NCBI GenBank assembly: GCA_019347775.1
Contig: JAHWKP010000109.1
Location: 1-5,754, forward strand
Source of the DNA: Actinomycetota bacterium
GTDB taxonomy: Bacteria > Actinomycetota > Acidimicrobiia > Acidimicrobiales > JAHWKP01
Direction of reading: 5' to 3'
DNA length: 5,754 nucleotides
Shown here: one piece after another, positions 5,629-5,754 of the stretch
Numbering within the stretch: position 1 is the stretch's first letter
Layout: every line of letters starts with the position of its first letter
Program-made: the position numbers and the translations under genes
Notes under the pieces: generated by a model
What the model was told of the DNA's origin: nothing
Database searches by the model: none
The model's input: the letters and a program-made list of their open reading frames with translations, nothing else

Positions 5629-5754
5629 TCAGCCCGATCCGGCGGCGGCGATGCGTTCCCACCAGCCATCGGTGCACCGGACCCAGCCGCTGTCGAGCAG
5701 GCGATACAACGAGGCGGTGAGTTGGGGCGGCGACAGCGCGATCCTCCGCAGCAG
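5629..5754 (-). CDS. dprA: DNA-processing protein DprA, C-terminal fragment (gene enters from the right edge)
   Basis: An open frame enters at the right edge and ends at a TGA (5629-5631), followed at once by a second TGA (5626-5628). The 41 visible residues include IALSPPQLTASLYRLLDSGW and then VRCTDGWWERIA. This is a small winged-helix pattern: a recognition-type helix, then a beta-hairpin wing. It fits the C-terminal DprA winged-helix domain. DprA binds single-stranded DNA and loads RecA during natural transformation; this C-terminal domain is variable. The Rossmann DNA-binding core lies outside the window, so the call rests on this short domain plus the typical actinobacterial position directly upstream of xerC. 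Confidence 0.7.
   Translation of the reverse strand: MLRRIALSPPQLTASLYRLLDSGWVRCTDGWWERIAAAGSG

Noticed and set aside
5466..5669. Minus-strand 67-codon frame overlapping the start of xerC and the end of dprA
   Set aside because: It is an out-of-frame shadow of both genes; the frames with domain matches explain the region.

Overview
The window carries one block of co-directional genes, all on the minus strand, from a high-GC bacterium that is most probably an actinobacterium. In transcription order (right to left) they are: the 3' end of dprA, a xerC-type tyrosine recombinase, a WhiG/FliA-class sigma factor, a secreted LytM (M23-like) plus lipase fusion, a SpoIID/LytB-domain protein, and the 5' part of rpsB (ribosomal protein S2). 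The order dprA - xerC - whiG - M23 protein - rpsB is a known actinobacterial arrangement. It agrees with the high GC, the GTG starts and the actinobacterial look of the S2 and XerC sequences. I cannot fix the class from sequence alone; a deep-branching group such as Acidimicrobiia is a guess.

Layout: 5629-5754 holds the last 41 codons of dprA (winged-helix domain). 4666-5613 is xerC with all six catalytic residues. A 77-nt gap holds a perfect palindrome that covers the sigma gene's Shine-Dalgarno. 3773-4588 is the sigma factor, with regions 2, 3 and 4. A 118-nt gap ends in a strong hairpin that buries the next Shine-Dalgarno. 2038-3654 encodes an exported two-domain protein: a LytM fold that has lost three of five active-site residues, followed by an alpha/beta hydrolase with an intact Ser-Asp-His set. 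585-1997 encodes an exported SpoIID-domain protein with a C-terminal membrane anchor. A 109-nt leader with a GNRA-capped hairpin precedes rpsB, which runs off the left edge.

The housekeeping genes (dprA, xerC, rpsB) frame a possible envelope-remodelling module: a developmental or motility-type sigma factor, a probably non-catalytic LytM protein carrying an esterase or lipase domain, and a SpoIID-type peptidoglycan enzyme. A degenerate LytM protein beside SpoIID recalls SpoIIQ and SpoIID of Firmicute endospore engulfment. That parallel is inference; homology to the engulfment system is not shown. No tRNA, rRNA, CRISPR array, insertion sequence or convincing terminator was seen, and no gene on the plus strand is supported. 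No gene-free stretch exceeds 300 bases.
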